A stretch of 27,295 nucleotides of DNA from NCBI GenBank assembly GCA_002419215.1, contig DIFQ01000151.1, positions 1 through 27,295 of the forward strand, read 5' to 3'. Position numbers and translations under genes: made by a program. Of this stretch, positions 1 to 8,502 are shown piece after piece. Numbering within the stretch: position 1 is the stretch's first letter; each line of letters begins with the position of its first letter. The notes beneath the pieces are model-generated. The model ran no database searches. It was given only the letters and a program-made list of their open reading frames with translations, and had not been told where the DNA came from. The stretch comes from Syntrophaceae bacterium UBA5744. GTDB taxonomy: Bacteria > Desulfobacterota > Syntrophia > Syntrophales > UBA2192.

Positions 1-1
1 A

Positions 2-1399
2 TCCATCGGCGAACCGGGCACCCAGCTGACCATGCGGACCTTCCACATCGGCGGTACGGCCAAGTTCGAGGAGCACTCGACTCTGGAGGCCCGCCACGAC
101 GGGACGCTCAAGTTCGTCGGCATCAATTACGTCAAGCGCGGCAAGGACCTCGTGGTCATGAACCGCAACGGCGAGATCCACGTCCTCGACGAGGAGGGCC
201 GCAACCGGGGCAAGTACCCCATCCCCTACGGGGCCCACATCAAGGTCGGGGAGAGCGCCAAGGTCAAGCGCGGCGACCTCATCGCCGAGTGGGACCCCTT
301 CTCCATCCCGATCCTCGCCGAGGTCCCCGGGACGGTGAAGTACGGCGACATCGTCGAAGGAAAGACCGTGCAGGAGCAGGTCGACGAGGTGACGGGCCTT
401 TCGAGAAAGGTCATCGTCGAATTTACCGACGCCGACCTGCGGCCCCGCATCTCCATCAAGGACAAGGAGGGCAAGACGGCCAAGGTGGGAAGCTCGGGAA
501 GCACGGCCCGCTATCTGCTCTCCGTGGGCGTCAACATCGGCGTCAACGAGGGCGACCGGGTAGAGGCCGGCGACATCATCGCCAAGATCCCCCGCGAGAC
601 CACGAAGACGAAGGACATCACGGGCGGTCTGCCCCGCGTGGCGGAGCTCTTCGAGGCGAGAAAACCGAAGGAATTCGCGGTCATTTCCGAAATCGACGGG
701 GTGGTCGCATTCGGCAAGGACGTCAAGGGCCGCCGCCGTGTCATCGTCACCCCCGACGTGGGCGACAAGAAGGAGTACCTCATCAACAAGGGCAAGCACA
801 TCACGGTGCAGGAAGGCGACCGGATCGCCGCCGGCGAGGCCCTCATGGACGGGGCCTCGAATCCCCACGACCTGCTCATGATCAAGGGGGAGAAGGAACT
901 GGCCCGCTACCTCGTGGACGAGGTCCAGGAGGTCTACCGCCTGCAGGGCGTGAAGATCAACGACAAGCACATCGAGATCATCGTCCGGCAGATGCTCCGC
1001 CGGGTGAGGGTTGCCGACCCCGGCGACACGACGTTCCTTGCCGACGAGCAGGTCGAGAAGGGCCGCTTCCAGGAGGAAAACGACCGGGTCATGGAAAAGG
1101 GCGGCAAGCCCGCCATCGGCGAGCCCATCCTGCTGGGGATCACGAAGGCGTCGCTCTCGACGCAAAGCTTCATCTCGGCGGCCTCCTTCCAGGAGACGAC
1201 CCGCGTGCTCACCGAGGCGGCGCTGGCCGGAAAGATCGACTATCTGCGCGGAATCAAAGAGAATGTGATCATGGGCCGTCTCATCCCGGCCGGCTCCGGG
1301 CTTCCGCTGTACAAGAAGCTCGGCATGGTGGTCGAGGGGGTTGGTGAAGAAAGTGAACAGGAACAGCAGAAAATACTTGACATCGAGGCGGCTAATTGA
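2..1399 (+). CDS. rpoC: DNA-directed RNA polymerase beta' subunit, C-terminal part (5' truncated by window edge)
   Basis: The reading frame is open from the first bases of the window and reads SIGEPGTQLTMRTFHIGGTA, a signature near the RpoC C-terminal third, so the gene starts outside the window. About 465 residues are visible. They include the later beta' region with the conserved KASLSTQSFISAASFQET stretch around 1147-1200 and the closing NVIMGRLIPAGSGLPLYKK motif. The catalytic NADFDGD magnesium site lies upstream and is not in view. RpoC forms half of the RNA polymerase active-site cleft and binds alpha, beta and omega. The stop TGA is 60 nt before rpsL, the usual rpoBC-rpsL junction. I see no terminator in that gap, so read-through into the str genes is likely. 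Confidence 0.97.
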   Translation, partial: SIGEPGTQLTMRTFHIGGTAKFEEHSTLEARHDGTLKFVGINYVKRGKDLVVMNRNGEIHVLDEEGRNRGKYPIPYGAHIKVGESAKVKRGDLIAEWDPFSIPILAEVPGTVKYGDIVEGKTVQEQVDEVTGLSRKVIVEFTDADLRPRISIKDKEGKTAKVGSSGSTARYLLSVGVNIGVNEGDRVEAGDIIAKIPRETTKTKDITGGLPRVAELFEARKPKEFAVISEIDGVVAFGKDVKGRRRVIVTPDVGDKKEYLINKGKHITVQEGDRIAAGEALMDGASNPHDLLMIKGEKELARYLVDEVQEVYRLQGVKINDKHIEIIVRQMLRRVRVADPGDTTFLADEQVEKGRFQEENDRVMEKGGKPAIGEPILLGITKASLSTQSFISAASFQETTRVLTEAALAGKIDYLRGIKENVIMGRLIPAGSGLPLYKKLGMVVEGVGEESEQEQQKILDIEAAN

Positions 1400-1459
1400 T
1401 AGAAAATCAAGCTTTCGCAAGACCCTTCAATTTGGACAGAAAGGGATAGAAGGAGTTTC

Positions 1460-1831
1460 ATGCCGACGATCAACCAGTTAGTGCGAAAAGGCAGGCAGCA
1501 GGTCCGGAAGAAGACGACAGCCCCTGCGCTGGTATCTTGCCCGCAGCGGCGCGGCGTCTGTGTCCGCGTCTACACGACCACACCCAAGAAGCCCAATTCG
1601 GCGCTGCGCAAGGTGGCTCGTGTCCGCCTCACGAGCGGCTACGAGGTGACCGCCTACATCCCGGGCATCGGCCACAACCTCCAGGAGCACTCGGTTGTTC
1701 TCGTGCGGGGTGGCCGCGTGAAGGACCTTCCCGGTGTTCGTTACCACATCGTCCGGGGCACCCTGGATGCCGTCGGCGTTCAGGACCGCAAGCAGAGCCG
1801 CTCGAAATACGGCGCCAAAAAGCCGAGTTGA
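1460..1831 (+). CDS. rpsL: 30S ribosomal protein S12
   Basis: The product is 123 aa, the normal length for S12. S12 sits at the decoding centre of the 30S subunit and controls tRNA selection accuracy. The PKKPNSALRKVARVRL motif and the VKDLPGVRYH loop are intact. Lys43, Lys44 and Lys88 are all present; changes at Lys43 or Lys88 are classic streptomycin-resistance sites, so this allele looks wild type. An AAGGAG Shine-Dalgarno site (about 1450-1455) precedes the ATG. It is the first gene of the str section, and rpsG starts 13 nt after its stop. Confidence 0.98.
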   Translation: MPTINQLVRKGRQQVRKKTTAPALVSCPQRRGVCVRVYTTTPKKPNSALRKVARVRLTSGYEVTAYIPGIGHNLQEHSVVLVRGGRVKDLPGVRYHIVRGTLDAVGVQDRKQSRSKYGAKKPS

Positions 1832-1844
1832 TAGGGTTAGCAGA

Positions 1845-2315
1845 ATGCCAAGACGACGAGAGATACAGAAACGAAAAATCACGCCCGATGCGAAGCACGG
1901 CAGCGTACTCGCGGCGAAGTTCGTCAACAGCCTGATGAAGCAGGGCAAGAAGAGCACCGCCGAGAGCATTCTCTACGGGGCTTTCGATATCATTGAAAAA
2001 CGGATGAAGGATTCTCCGCTGGGGGTCTTCGAGAAGGCCCTCGACAACGTGAAGCCCGTCATCGAGGTGCGCTCCCGCCGTGTCGGCGGCGCCACCTACC
2101 AGGTTCCCACGGAGGTGGCCCCGGGCCGCAGGCAGGCCCTGGCGTTCCGCTGGATCATCTCCAACTCCATGTCCCGGGCGGAAAAGACGATGCGGGAAAA
2201 GCTCGCCGGCGAGCTCATGGACGCAGCACAGAACCGTGGCGCCTCCGTGAAGAAGCGCGAGGATGTCCACAAGATGGCCGAGGCCAACAAGGCCTTCGCC
2301 CACTATAGATTCTAA
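1845..2315 (+). CDS. rpsG: 30S ribosomal protein S7
   Basis: The product is 156 aa and begins MPRRREIQKRKITPD, as S7 proteins do. The frame is open further upstream, but that extension would overlap rpsL out of frame and has no S7 similarity, so the ATG at 1845 is chosen. S7 nucleates assembly of the 30S head by binding the 3' major domain of 16S rRNA. In enterobacteria it represses its own operon, but I see no recognisable S7 operator here. Conserved blocks include VKPVIEVRSRRVGGATYQVP and the C-terminal HKMAEANKAFAHYRF. It lies 13 nt after rpsL and 35 nt before fusA. Confidence 0.98.
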   Translation: MPRRREIQKRKITPDAKHGSVLAAKFVNSLMKQGKKSTAESILYGAFDIIEKRMKDSPLGVFEKALDNVKPVIEVRSRRVGGATYQVPTEVAPGRRQALAFRWIISNSMSRAEKTMREKLAGELMDAAQNRGASVKKREDVHKMAEANKAFAHYRF

Positions 2316-2350
2316 GCAACAGCTCTTTTACAATATCAGGGTGTTTCAGC

Positions 2351-4441
2351 GTGGCACGGGAAACGGCACTACAGAATGTCCGTAACATCGGCATCATGGC
2401 TCACATTGATGCGGGTAAAACGACCGTGACCGAGCGCATCCTCTACTACACGGGCATCTCCTACAAGATGGGGGAAGTCCACGACGGCACCGCCGTGATG
2501 GACTTCATGGAGCAGGAGCAGGAGCGGGGAATCACGATCACCTCCGCGGCCACCACATGCTCCTGGCGCAACTGCCGCGTCAACATCATCGACACGCCGG
2601 GCCACGTGGACTTCACGATCGAGGTGGAGCGTTCTCTCCGCATTCTCGACGGAGCCGTGGCGCTGTTCACGGCCGTCGAGGGCGTCGAGCCCCAGTCCGA
2701 GACCGTGTGGAGGCAGGCCGACCGCTACCGGGTGCCCCGCATCGCCTTCATCAACAAGATGGACCGCGTGGGGGCCGAGTTCGTAAAGGCCGTCGAGATG
2801 ATCCGGGAGAGGCTGGGCGCCAATGCCGTGCCGATCCAGATTCCGATCGGCGCCGAAGAGAAATTTCGGGGCATCGTCGATCTCATCGGAATGCAGGCGA
2901 TGATGTACGACGTCGACGGCCACGGGGCGGAGTTCTCCATCCGGGCCATCCCGGCCGGGATCGGAGAAGAGGCCCGGGCAGCCCGGGAACGACTCATCGA
3001 GTCCCTGGCCGACTTCGATGACGGGATCGCGAAGAAATACCTGGAAGGCGAAGAGGTCTCCCGCGAGGAGATCCTGGCCGCCCTCCGGAGACAGACCCTC
3101 TCCCTGAAGGTCGTCCCGGTGTGTTGCGGTGCCGCTTTCAAGAACAAAGGGATCCAGCCGCTCCTGGACGCGGTCGTCGATTTCCTCCCCTCGCCTGCGG
3201 ATCTGCCGCCGGTCGCGGGAAAGGGGAAAAAAGACGCCGAGGTCCTGCGGGTGGCAAGCGACGACGAGCCTTTCGCTGCGCTCGCTTTCAAAATTGTCAC
3301 GGACCCCTACGTCGGGCAGCTGACCTACTTCCGGGTCTACTCGGGAGTGCTCAACGCGGGTTCCTACATTTTCAACGCAACGAAGAAAAAACGAGAGCGC
3401 ATCGGCCGCATCCTCAAGATGCACGCCAACAAGCGCGAAGACATCAAGGAAGCCCGCACGGGCGACATCGTGGCCGCCGTGGGCCTCTCGTCGACGACGA
3501 CGGGCGACACGCTCTGCAGCCCCGGTGAGCTGATCGTGCTCGAGACCTTGGTCTTCCCCGAGCCGGTCATCGCCATCGCCATCGAGCCGAAGACGAGGGC
3601 CGACGAGGAGAAGATGGGCGTCGCCCTGGACAAGATCCAGAAGGAGGACCCCTCCTTCAGGGTCCGGGTGGACCGGGAAACGGGGCAGACGCTGATCTCG
3701 GGGATGGGCGAGCTCCACCTGGAGATCATCGTGGACCGCCTCTCGAGGGAGTTCAGCCTGGGCGCCAATATCGGCACGCCGCAGGTGGCCTACAAGGAGA
3801 CGATCCGCAAGGCTGTCCGAACGGAAGGAAAGTTCGTCCGGCAGTCCGGGGGCCGCGGCCAGTTCGGCCATGTGTGGCTCGAGGTCGCACCCAACGAGTC
3901 GGGCAAGGGGCTCCTGTTTGAAAACAAGATCGTCGGCGGCGCGGTTCCCCGGGAGTTCATCCCGGCCGTCGAAAAGGGAATCATCGAGGCGATGGAGGAG
4001 GGGGTGCTGGCCGGCTACCCCATCGTGGATGTAAAGGTGGCCGTCGTGGACGGCTCCTACCACGAGGTGGATTCGTCGGAGCTGGCATTCAAGATCGCCG
4101 CCTCCATGGGATTCAAGAGCGGGGTGAAGCGGGCCCACCCGGTCCTGCTGGAGCCCATCATGTCCGTCGAGGTCATTGTTCCCAAGGAATACCTGGGGGA
4201 CGTCATCGGGAATCTGACCTCGCGGCGCGGAAAGATCGTCTCCATCGAGTCCAGGCCGGGCTCCGAGGCGATCCAGTCCGAAGTGCCGCTCGCCGAAATG
4301 TTCGGCTACGCCACGGACCTGCGGTCCAAGACGCAGGGACGAGCCACCTACACGATGCAGTTTTTGAACTACGCGACCGTGTCGGAGGAGAAGGCCAGGG
4401 ACATCATCGAAAAGAAAGAACTGAGGCACAGGGCCAATTAA
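2351..4441 (+). CDS. fusA: Translation elongation factor G (EF-G)
   Basis: This 696-aa GTPase drives ribosomal translocation and, with RRF, ribosome recycling. The G domain shows the P-loop AHIDAGKTT (residues 17-25), switch I ending in ERGITI, DTPGHVDF (81-88) and NKMD (135-138). Domains II-V follow, including GMGELHLEI and the C-terminal QGRATYTMQF. The length is that of canonical EF-G. The start is GTG, with only a partial ribosome-binding site (AGGGTG, about 2338-2343). A short G-domain insert region around YDVDGHGAEFS varies among EF-Gs. It lies between rpsG and tuf, the classic str order. Some deltaproteobacteria carry a second EF-G paralogue; the location here argues that this is the housekeeping copy. 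Confidence 0.97.
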   Translation: MARETALQNVRNIGIMAHIDAGKTTVTERILYYTGISYKMGEVHDGTAVMDFMEQEQERGITITSAATTCSWRNCRVNIIDTPGHVDFTIEVERSLRILDGAVALFTAVEGVEPQSETVWRQADRYRVPRIAFINKMDRVGAEFVKAVEMIRERLGANAVPIQIPIGAEEKFRGIVDLIGMQAMMYDVDGHGAEFSIRAIPAGIGEEARAARERLIESLADFDDGIAKKYLEGEEVSREEILAALRRQTLSLKVVPVCCGAAFKNKGIQPLLDAVVDFLPSPADLPPVAGKGKKDAEVLRVASDDEPFAALAFKIVTDPYVGQLTYFRVYSGVLNAGSYIFNATKKKRERIGRILKMHANKREDIKEARTGDIVAAVGLSSTTTGDTLCSPGELIVLETLVFPEPVIAIAIEPKTRADEEKMGVALDKIQKEDPSFRVRVDRETGQTLISGMGELHLEIIVDRLSREFSLGANIGTPQVAYKETIRKAVRTEGKFVRQSGGRGQFGHVWLEVAPNESGKGLLFENKIVGGAVPREFIPAVEKGIIEAMEEGVLAGYPIVDVKVAVVDGSYHEVDSSELAFKIAASMGFKSGVKRAHPVLLEPIMSVEVIVPKEYLGDVIGNLTSRRGKIVSIESRPGSEAIQSEVPLAEMFGYATDLRSKTQGRATYTMQFLNYATVSEEKARDIIEKKELRHRAN

Positions 4442-4485
4442 CACAACATCGATTGATACGGAAAGCATGAAGGAGGTAACTGGAG

Positions 4486-5679
4486 ATGGCTAAGAAAAAA
4501 TTCGAAAGGACGAAGCCGCATGTCAATATCGGGACGATTGGACACGTCGACCACGGTAAGACCACATTGACCGCTGCGATCACGAAGCACCTCGCTTCCA
4601 AGGGATTGGCCCAGTTTATGTCCTTTGATATGATCGACAACGCGCCCGAGGAAAAGGAGCGCGGCGTGACCATCAATATCGCCCACGTGGAGTACGAGAC
4701 GGCCAAGCGCCACTATGCCCACGTTGACTGCCCGGGGCACTCCGACTACATCAAGAACATGATCTCGGGCGCGGCCCACATGGACGGCGCCATCCTCGTC
4801 GTGGCGGCCTCCGAAGGTCCCATGCCCCAGACGCGCGAGCACATCCTGCTGGCCCGCCAGGTGCAGGTTCCCTACATGCTCGTCTTCATGAACAAGGTCG
4901 ACCTCGTCGACGACCCCGAGCTTCTCGACCTCGTCGAGCTCGAGCTCAGGGAGCTGCTCACGAAGTACGCCTTCCCCGGCGACAAGACGCCCATCATCCG
5001 CGGCTCCGCCCTCAAGGCCCTGGAGACCGACGACGCCAACTCGCCCGATGCCAAGTGCGTCTTCGAGCTCATGGATGCCGTCGACAGCTACATCCCCGAG
5101 CCGCAGCGCGACCTTGACAAGCCCTTCCTGATGCCCGTCGGCGACGTCTTCAGCATCTCCGGCCGCGGCACCGTCGTGACGGGCCGCGTGGATCGCGGGA
5201 TCGTCCGCACGGGCGACGAAGTGGAGATCATCGGCATCCGGCCGACCTTCAAGACGGTATGCACGGGCGTCGAGATGTTCCGCAAGACCCTCGACGAGGG
5301 GCGCGCCGGCGACGATATCGGCGTGCTGCTGCGCGGCACGAAGCGCGAGGAAGTGGAGCGCGGACAGGTCGTGGCCAAGCCCGGCTCGATCACGCCCCAC
5401 ACGAAGTTCAAGGCCCAGGTCTACGTCCTGACGAAGGAAGAGGGCGGGCGCCACACGCCGTTCTTCTCCGGCTACCGGCCCCAGTTCTACTTCCGCACCA
5501 CCGACGTGACGGGTGTCACCTCCCTTCCGGCGGGCGTCGAGATGATCATGCCCGGCGACAACGTGGAGATGGAAGTGGTCCTCATCACCCCCATCGCCAT
5601 GGAGCTGCAGCTCCGGTTCGCCATCCGCGAGGGCGGCAAGACCGTGGGCGCCGGCGTCATCAGCGAGATCATCGAGTAA
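4486..5679 (+). CDS. tuf: Translation elongation factor Tu (EF-Tu)
   Basis: This 397-aa GTPase delivers aminoacyl-tRNA to the ribosomal A site. Motifs are the P-loop GHVDHGKTT (19-26 region), DCPGH (81-85, including catalytic His85), NKVD (136-139), and the domain II/III barrels ending in GRTVGAG-like KTVGAGVISEIIE. A very strong ribosome-binding site, GAAGGAGGTAA at 4469-4479, sits 8 nt before the ATG and fits the extreme abundance of EF-Tu. The G domain has less common residues: FMSFDMID before switch I, GVTINIAHVEYE, CPGHSDY where Ala usually follows His, and FMNKVDLVDD. All catalytic residues are kept. Many related genomes have a second tuf near rplKAJL, which is not in view. Confidence 0.98.
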   Translation: MAKKKFERTKPHVNIGTIGHVDHGKTTLTAAITKHLASKGLAQFMSFDMIDNAPEEKERGVTINIAHVEYETAKRHYAHVDCPGHSDYIKNMISGAAHMDGAILVVAASEGPMPQTREHILLARQVQVPYMLVFMNKVDLVDDPELLDLVELELRELLTKYAFPGDKTPIIRGSALKALETDDANSPDAKCVFELMDAVDSYIPEPQRDLDKPFLMPVGDVFSISGRGTVVTGRVDRGIVRTGDEVEIIGIRPTFKTVCTGVEMFRKTLDEGRAGDDIGVLLRGTKREEVERGQVVAKPGSITPHTKFKAQVYVLTKEEGGRHTPFFSGYRPQFYFRTTDVTGVTSLPAGVEMIMPGDNVEMEVVLITPIAMELQLRFAIREGGKTVGAGVISEIIE

Positions 5680-5699
5680 GCGAGGTTAGATAACGGCTC

Positions 5700-6008
5700 A
5701 TGGCTGATCAGAAGATTCGAATCCGTCTGAAGGCGTACGACTACAAGCTGCTGGACCGGTCCGCCGAGGACATCGTGGATACGGCGAAACGCACGGGCGC
5801 CCGCGTTGCGGGCCCCATCCCGCTTCCCACGATGATCAACAAGTTCTGCGTGAACCGCTCGCCCCACGTGGACAAGAAGTCCCGGGAGCAGTTCGAGGTC
5901 CGGACTCACAAGCGGCTCATCGACATCATTGATCCCACGCAGGCCACGGTGGACGCCCTGATGAAACTGGATCTGTCCGCCGGTGTCGACGTGGAAATCA
6001 AGTTGTAA
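5700..6008 (+). CDS. rpsJ: 30S ribosomal protein S10 (NusE)
   Basis: The product is 102 aa, the standard S10 length. S10 is part of the 30S head and, as NusE, links NusG-bound RNA polymerase to the ribosome and takes part in antitermination. Conserved segments are IRIRLKAYDYKLLD at the start, GPIPLPT in the middle and HKRLIDIIDPT near the end. It starts 20 nt after tuf. It is separated from rplC by the widest gap in this section (87 nt), which holds a terminator-like hairpin, so expression of rpsJ could differ from that of the genes behind it. Confidence 0.98.
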   Translation: MADQKIRIRLKAYDYKLLDRSAEDIVDTAKRTGARVAGPIPLPTMINKFCVNRSPHVDKKSREQFEVRTHKRLIDIIDPTQATVDALMKLDLSAGVDVEIKL

Positions 6009-6021
6009 CGCGTGACGACAC

Positions 6022-6059
6022 GGAGATGGACGGGTTGTCCTCAGGTCCATCTCCTTTTT
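6022..6059 (+). terminator. Terminator-like hairpin (possible attenuator) between rpsJ and rplC
   Basis: GGAGATGGAC (6022-6031) pairs perfectly with GTCCATCTCC (6045-6054) across a 13-nt loop and is followed at once by five T. This has the form of an intrinsic terminator, 13 nt after the rpsJ stop and 41 nt before the rplC start. It lies inside an operon whose other junctions are mostly short, so full termination is unlikely without an internal promoter. I see no convincing promoter between 6060 and 6095. Partial termination, attenuation, or an mRNA processing and stability role are the alternatives. The T-tract is short, so strength is uncertain. Confidence 0.6.
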
Positions 6060-6095
6060 CGTCCTCTCACGCACAGCGACGCGGAAGTGGATGCT

Positions 6096-6728
6096 ATGGA
6101 AAAGGGATTAATCGGAAGAAAGTTGGGGATGACCCAGATCTTCGCCGCCGACGGGGCCTCGGTTCCCGTCACGGTGATCGAGGCGGGCCCCTGTGTCGTG
6201 ATACAGAAAAAGACCGAAGAGACGGACGGCTACAATGCCATCCAGCTCGGTTTTGACCGCAAACGGCAGAAAAACGTGACGAAGCCCCTGCAGGGCCACT
6301 TCGCAAAAGCCGACCGGGGGTTCTTCCGGGTGCTGCGCGAATTCAAGACCCGGGCGGCCGTCGAACTCGAGCCGGGGCAGGAGCTGACGGCGTCCATCTT
6401 CGCGGTGGGCGACTTCGTCGATGTCACCGGGACGAGCAAGGGACGGGGATTTGCCGGCGGCGTGAAACGGCACGGCTTCCGCGGCGGCAAGGCGAGCCAC
6501 GGCTCCATGTTCCACCGGGCGCCCGGCTCCATCGGGGCAAGCGCCGCTCCCTCCCGCGTGTTCAAGGGGCAGCGGCTGCCGGGTCACATGGGCGATGTGC
6601 GCAAGACGGTGCAGAACCTCCTCATCATGGGGGTGCGCCCCGAGCTGAACGTCATTCTCGTGAAGGGGGCCGTCCCGGGAAGCAAGAACGGGATCGTCGT
6701 GATCAAGAACGCCGTCAAAAAGAGCTGA
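6096..6728 (+). CDS. rplC: 50S ribosomal protein L3
   Basis: The product is 210 aa and begins MEKGLIGRKLGMTQIF, the typical L3 N-terminus. The open frame runs upstream through the hairpin region, but that extension is unlike L3, so the ATG at 6096 is chosen. L3 is an early-assembling 50S protein whose long loop reaches the peptidyl transferase centre. The signature FAGGVKRHGFRGGKASHGSMFHR is split across about 6450-6520, and the loop GQRLPGHMG is present with the Gln that PrmB methylates in enterobacteria. It lies 87 nt after rpsJ and 24 nt before rplD. Confidence 0.97.
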   Translation: MEKGLIGRKLGMTQIFAADGASVPVTVIEAGPCVVIQKKTEETDGYNAIQLGFDRKRQKNVTKPLQGHFAKADRGFFRVLREFKTRAAVELEPGQELTASIFAVGDFVDVTGTSKGRGFAGGVKRHGFRGGKASHGSMFHRAPGSIGASAAPSRVFKGQRLPGHMGDVRKTVQNLLIMGVRPELNVILVKGAVPGSKNGIVVIKNAVKKS

Positions 6729-6752
6729 GAAACAACTGGAGTGAATGAAGCC

Positions 6753-7373
6753 ATGCCGTTGGTGAGTGTATACGATATCAAGAAAAACAAGGTGGCCGAG
6801 GTGGCGCTGAATGACGCCGTCTTCGGGGCCGAGGTCAACCGGGACGTCATCTACGAGGTCGTCCGGATGCAGATGGCCGCGAAGCGGCAGGGCACCCATG
6901 ACACCAAGGAGCGCAGCGAAATCCGCGGCGGCGGCAAGAAGCCCTGGCGCCAGAAAGGAACCGGACGGGCCCGCGCGGGTACGACCCGTTCCCCCCTCTG
7001 GAGAGGCGGCGGCACGGTCTTCGGACCCACACCCCGGGACCACTCCTTCACGGTGCCCAAAAAGGTTCGCAGGCTCGCCCTCATCTCGGCGCTCAGCATG
7101 AAGGTGAAGGAGGAAAAGCTCCTGGTGCTGAAAGATTTCCCGCTGGCCGAGGTGAAGACGAAGACGTTCAAGGAGGTCCTCGACCTCTTCGGGCTCAAGA
7201 AGACCCTCGTCGTGATCGATCGCGCAAGCGAGGTCCTCGAGAAGTCATCCCGGAACCTCCCCGGTGTGAAAATGATGCGATGCGAGGGCATCAACGTCTA
7301 CGACCTCCTGAAGTACGACAGCCTCGTGCTTCTGGAGCCCTCGATCCCAAAAATAGAGGGGGCGCTGGCATAA
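6753..7373 (+). CDS. rplD: 50S ribosomal protein L4
   Basis: The product is 206 aa from the ATG at 6753 (MPLVSVYDIKKNK). A GTG at 6741 would add four residues (MNEA) but has no ribosome-binding site before it, whereas GGAG at 6738-6741 suits the ATG. L4 lines the peptide exit tunnel; its extended loop is seen as GGGKKPWRQKGTGRAR, followed by GGGTVFGPTPRDHSF. In Escherichia coli L4 also represses the S10 operon by attenuation and translational control. Whether it acts on the hairpin upstream of rplC is unknown. The stop codon TAA shares its last A with the rplW ATG. Confidence 0.96.
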   Translation: MPLVSVYDIKKNKVAEVALNDAVFGAEVNRDVIYEVVRMQMAAKRQGTHDTKERSEIRGGGKKPWRQKGTGRARAGTTRSPLWRGGGTVFGPTPRDHSFTVPKKVRRLALISALSMKVKEEKLLVLKDFPLAEVKTKTFKEVLDLFGLKKTLVVIDRASEVLEKSSRNLPGVKMMRCEGINVYDLLKYDSLVLLEPSIPKIEGALA

Positions 7374-7657
7374 TGGAACTTCATCAGATCATCCGACGGC
7401 CGCTCGTGACCGAAAAGACGACCGTCATGCGCGAAGGCAACCAGTACATCTTCGAAGTGGACCCGCGCGCCAACAAGATCGAGATCGAGAAGGCCGTGGA
7501 AAAGCTCTTCAAGGTGAAGGTGACCGACGTGCGGACCCTGAACGTCCTGGGGAAGAAGAAGCGCTATGGGCGCCTCATGGGAAAGAAGAGCGACTGGAAG
7601 AAAGCCATAGTCACCGTGGCGCCCGGCAGTTCGATCGAGATATTCGACAAAGTCTAG
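7373..7657 (+). CDS. rplW: 50S ribosomal protein L23
   Basis: The product is 94 aa and begins MELHQIIRRPLVTEKT, the L23 signature, followed by YIFEVDPRANKIEIEKAVEKLFKV-type sequence. L23 surrounds the exit tunnel opening and is the docking point for trigger factor and SRP. The ATG overlaps the rplD stop by one base (TAATG), which suggests translational coupling. The open frame continues upstream into rplD but has no L23 similarity. rplB starts 17 nt downstream. Confidence 0.97.
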   Translation: MELHQIIRRPLVTEKTTVMREGNQYIFEVDPRANKIEIEKAVEKLFKVKVTDVRTLNVLGKKKRYGRLMGKKSDWKKAIVTVAPGSSIEIFDKV

Positions 7658-7674
7658 GATAAGGACAACGACCG

Positions 7675-8502
7675 ATGGCGATCAAGACCATGAAGCCGAC
7701 AACACCGGCCCGAAGGTACCAGACCTACTCGACCTTCGAGGAGATCACCTCTGCGGAGCCCGAGAAGGGCCTCACGAAGCCGGTCAAGAAAACGGGCGGA
7801 CGCAACAACGCCGGCCGCGTGACGAGCCGCCACCGCGGCGGCGGGCACAAGCGCAAGTACCGCGTGGTGGACTTCCGCCGCGAGAAGACGGACATCCCGG
7901 CGAAGGTGAAAACCATCGAGTACGACCCGAACCGATCGGCGCGGATTGCGCTCGTGAGCTACGCCGACGGCGAGAAGCGCTACATCGTGGCCCCCGTCGA
8001 CCTCAAGGTGGGCGACCCGGTCATCACCAGCGCCTCCGCCGACATCAAGCCCGGCAACACCATGCCGCTGCGGCATGTCCCCCTGGGTTCGCTCATCCAC
8101 AACATCGAGCTTCGCCCCGGAAAGGGCGCCCAGATGGTCCGCTCGGCCGGCACCTATGCACAACTCATGGCCAAGGAAGGCGCCTATGCGCAGGTGAGGC
8201 TTCCCTCCGGCGAAGTCCGGAAGGTCCACATCGAGTGCAAGGCGACGATCGGCCAGGTGGGCAACGTGACGCACGAAGGCATCAGCGCCGGCAAGGCGGG
8301 ACGCACCCGCTGGGCGGGCAAGCGACCGAAGGTGCGCGGTGTCGCCATGAACCCCATCGACCACCCGATGGGCGGCGGCGAGGGAAAGACCTCGGGCGGC
8401 CGTCACCCCTGCTCCCCCTGGGGCGTGCCGACGAAGGGCTACAAGACGCGCAAGAACAAGACCACGGATAAATACATCATCAAGAAGAGGGATAAGAAAT
8501 AG
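7675..8502 (+). CDS. rplB: 50S ribosomal protein L2
   Basis: The product is 275 aa, the usual L2 length. L2 supports subunit association and the peptidyl transferase region. Signatures visible are GRNNAGRVTSRHRGGGHKRKYR near residue 45 (split here by position, about 7798-7860) and the C-terminal GVAMNPIDHPMGGGEG, which includes the conserved His in HPMGGGEG, then GRHPCSPWG. The C-terminus KYIIKKRDKK is basic as expected. Its TAG stop shares one base with the GTG start of rpsS. Confidence 0.98.
   Translation: MAIKTMKPTTPARRYQTYSTFEEITSAEPEKGLTKPVKKTGGRNNAGRVTSRHRGGGHKRKYRVVDFRREKTDIPAKVKTIEYDPNRSARIALVSYADGEKRYIVAPVDLKVGDPVITSASADIKPGNTMPLRHVPLGSLIHNIELRPGKGAQMVRSAGTYAQLMAKEGAYAQVRLPSGEVRKVHIECKATIGQVGNVTHEGISAGKAGRTRWAGKRPKVRGVAMNPIDHPMGGGEGKTSGGRHPCSPWGVPTKGYKTRKNKTTDKYIIKKRDKK

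Noticed and set aside
1400..1459. Promoter or terminator between rpoC and rpsL
   Set aside because: TTGATA at 1396-1401 has no matching -10 box at proper spacing, and no hairpin with T-tract is present, so I only note a probable read-through junction.
2369..4468. A 699-codon open frame on the - strand opposite fusA
   Set aside because: It mirrors fusA codon by codon in a GC-rich gene, has a repetitive composition rich in Asp, Leu, Val, His and Gly, and resembles no protein. It is a shadow of fusA.
6012..6095. Possible N-terminal extension of L3 through the rpsJ-rplC gap
   Set aside because: The extension translates the hairpin and has no L3 similarity; L3 proteins begin as at 6096.
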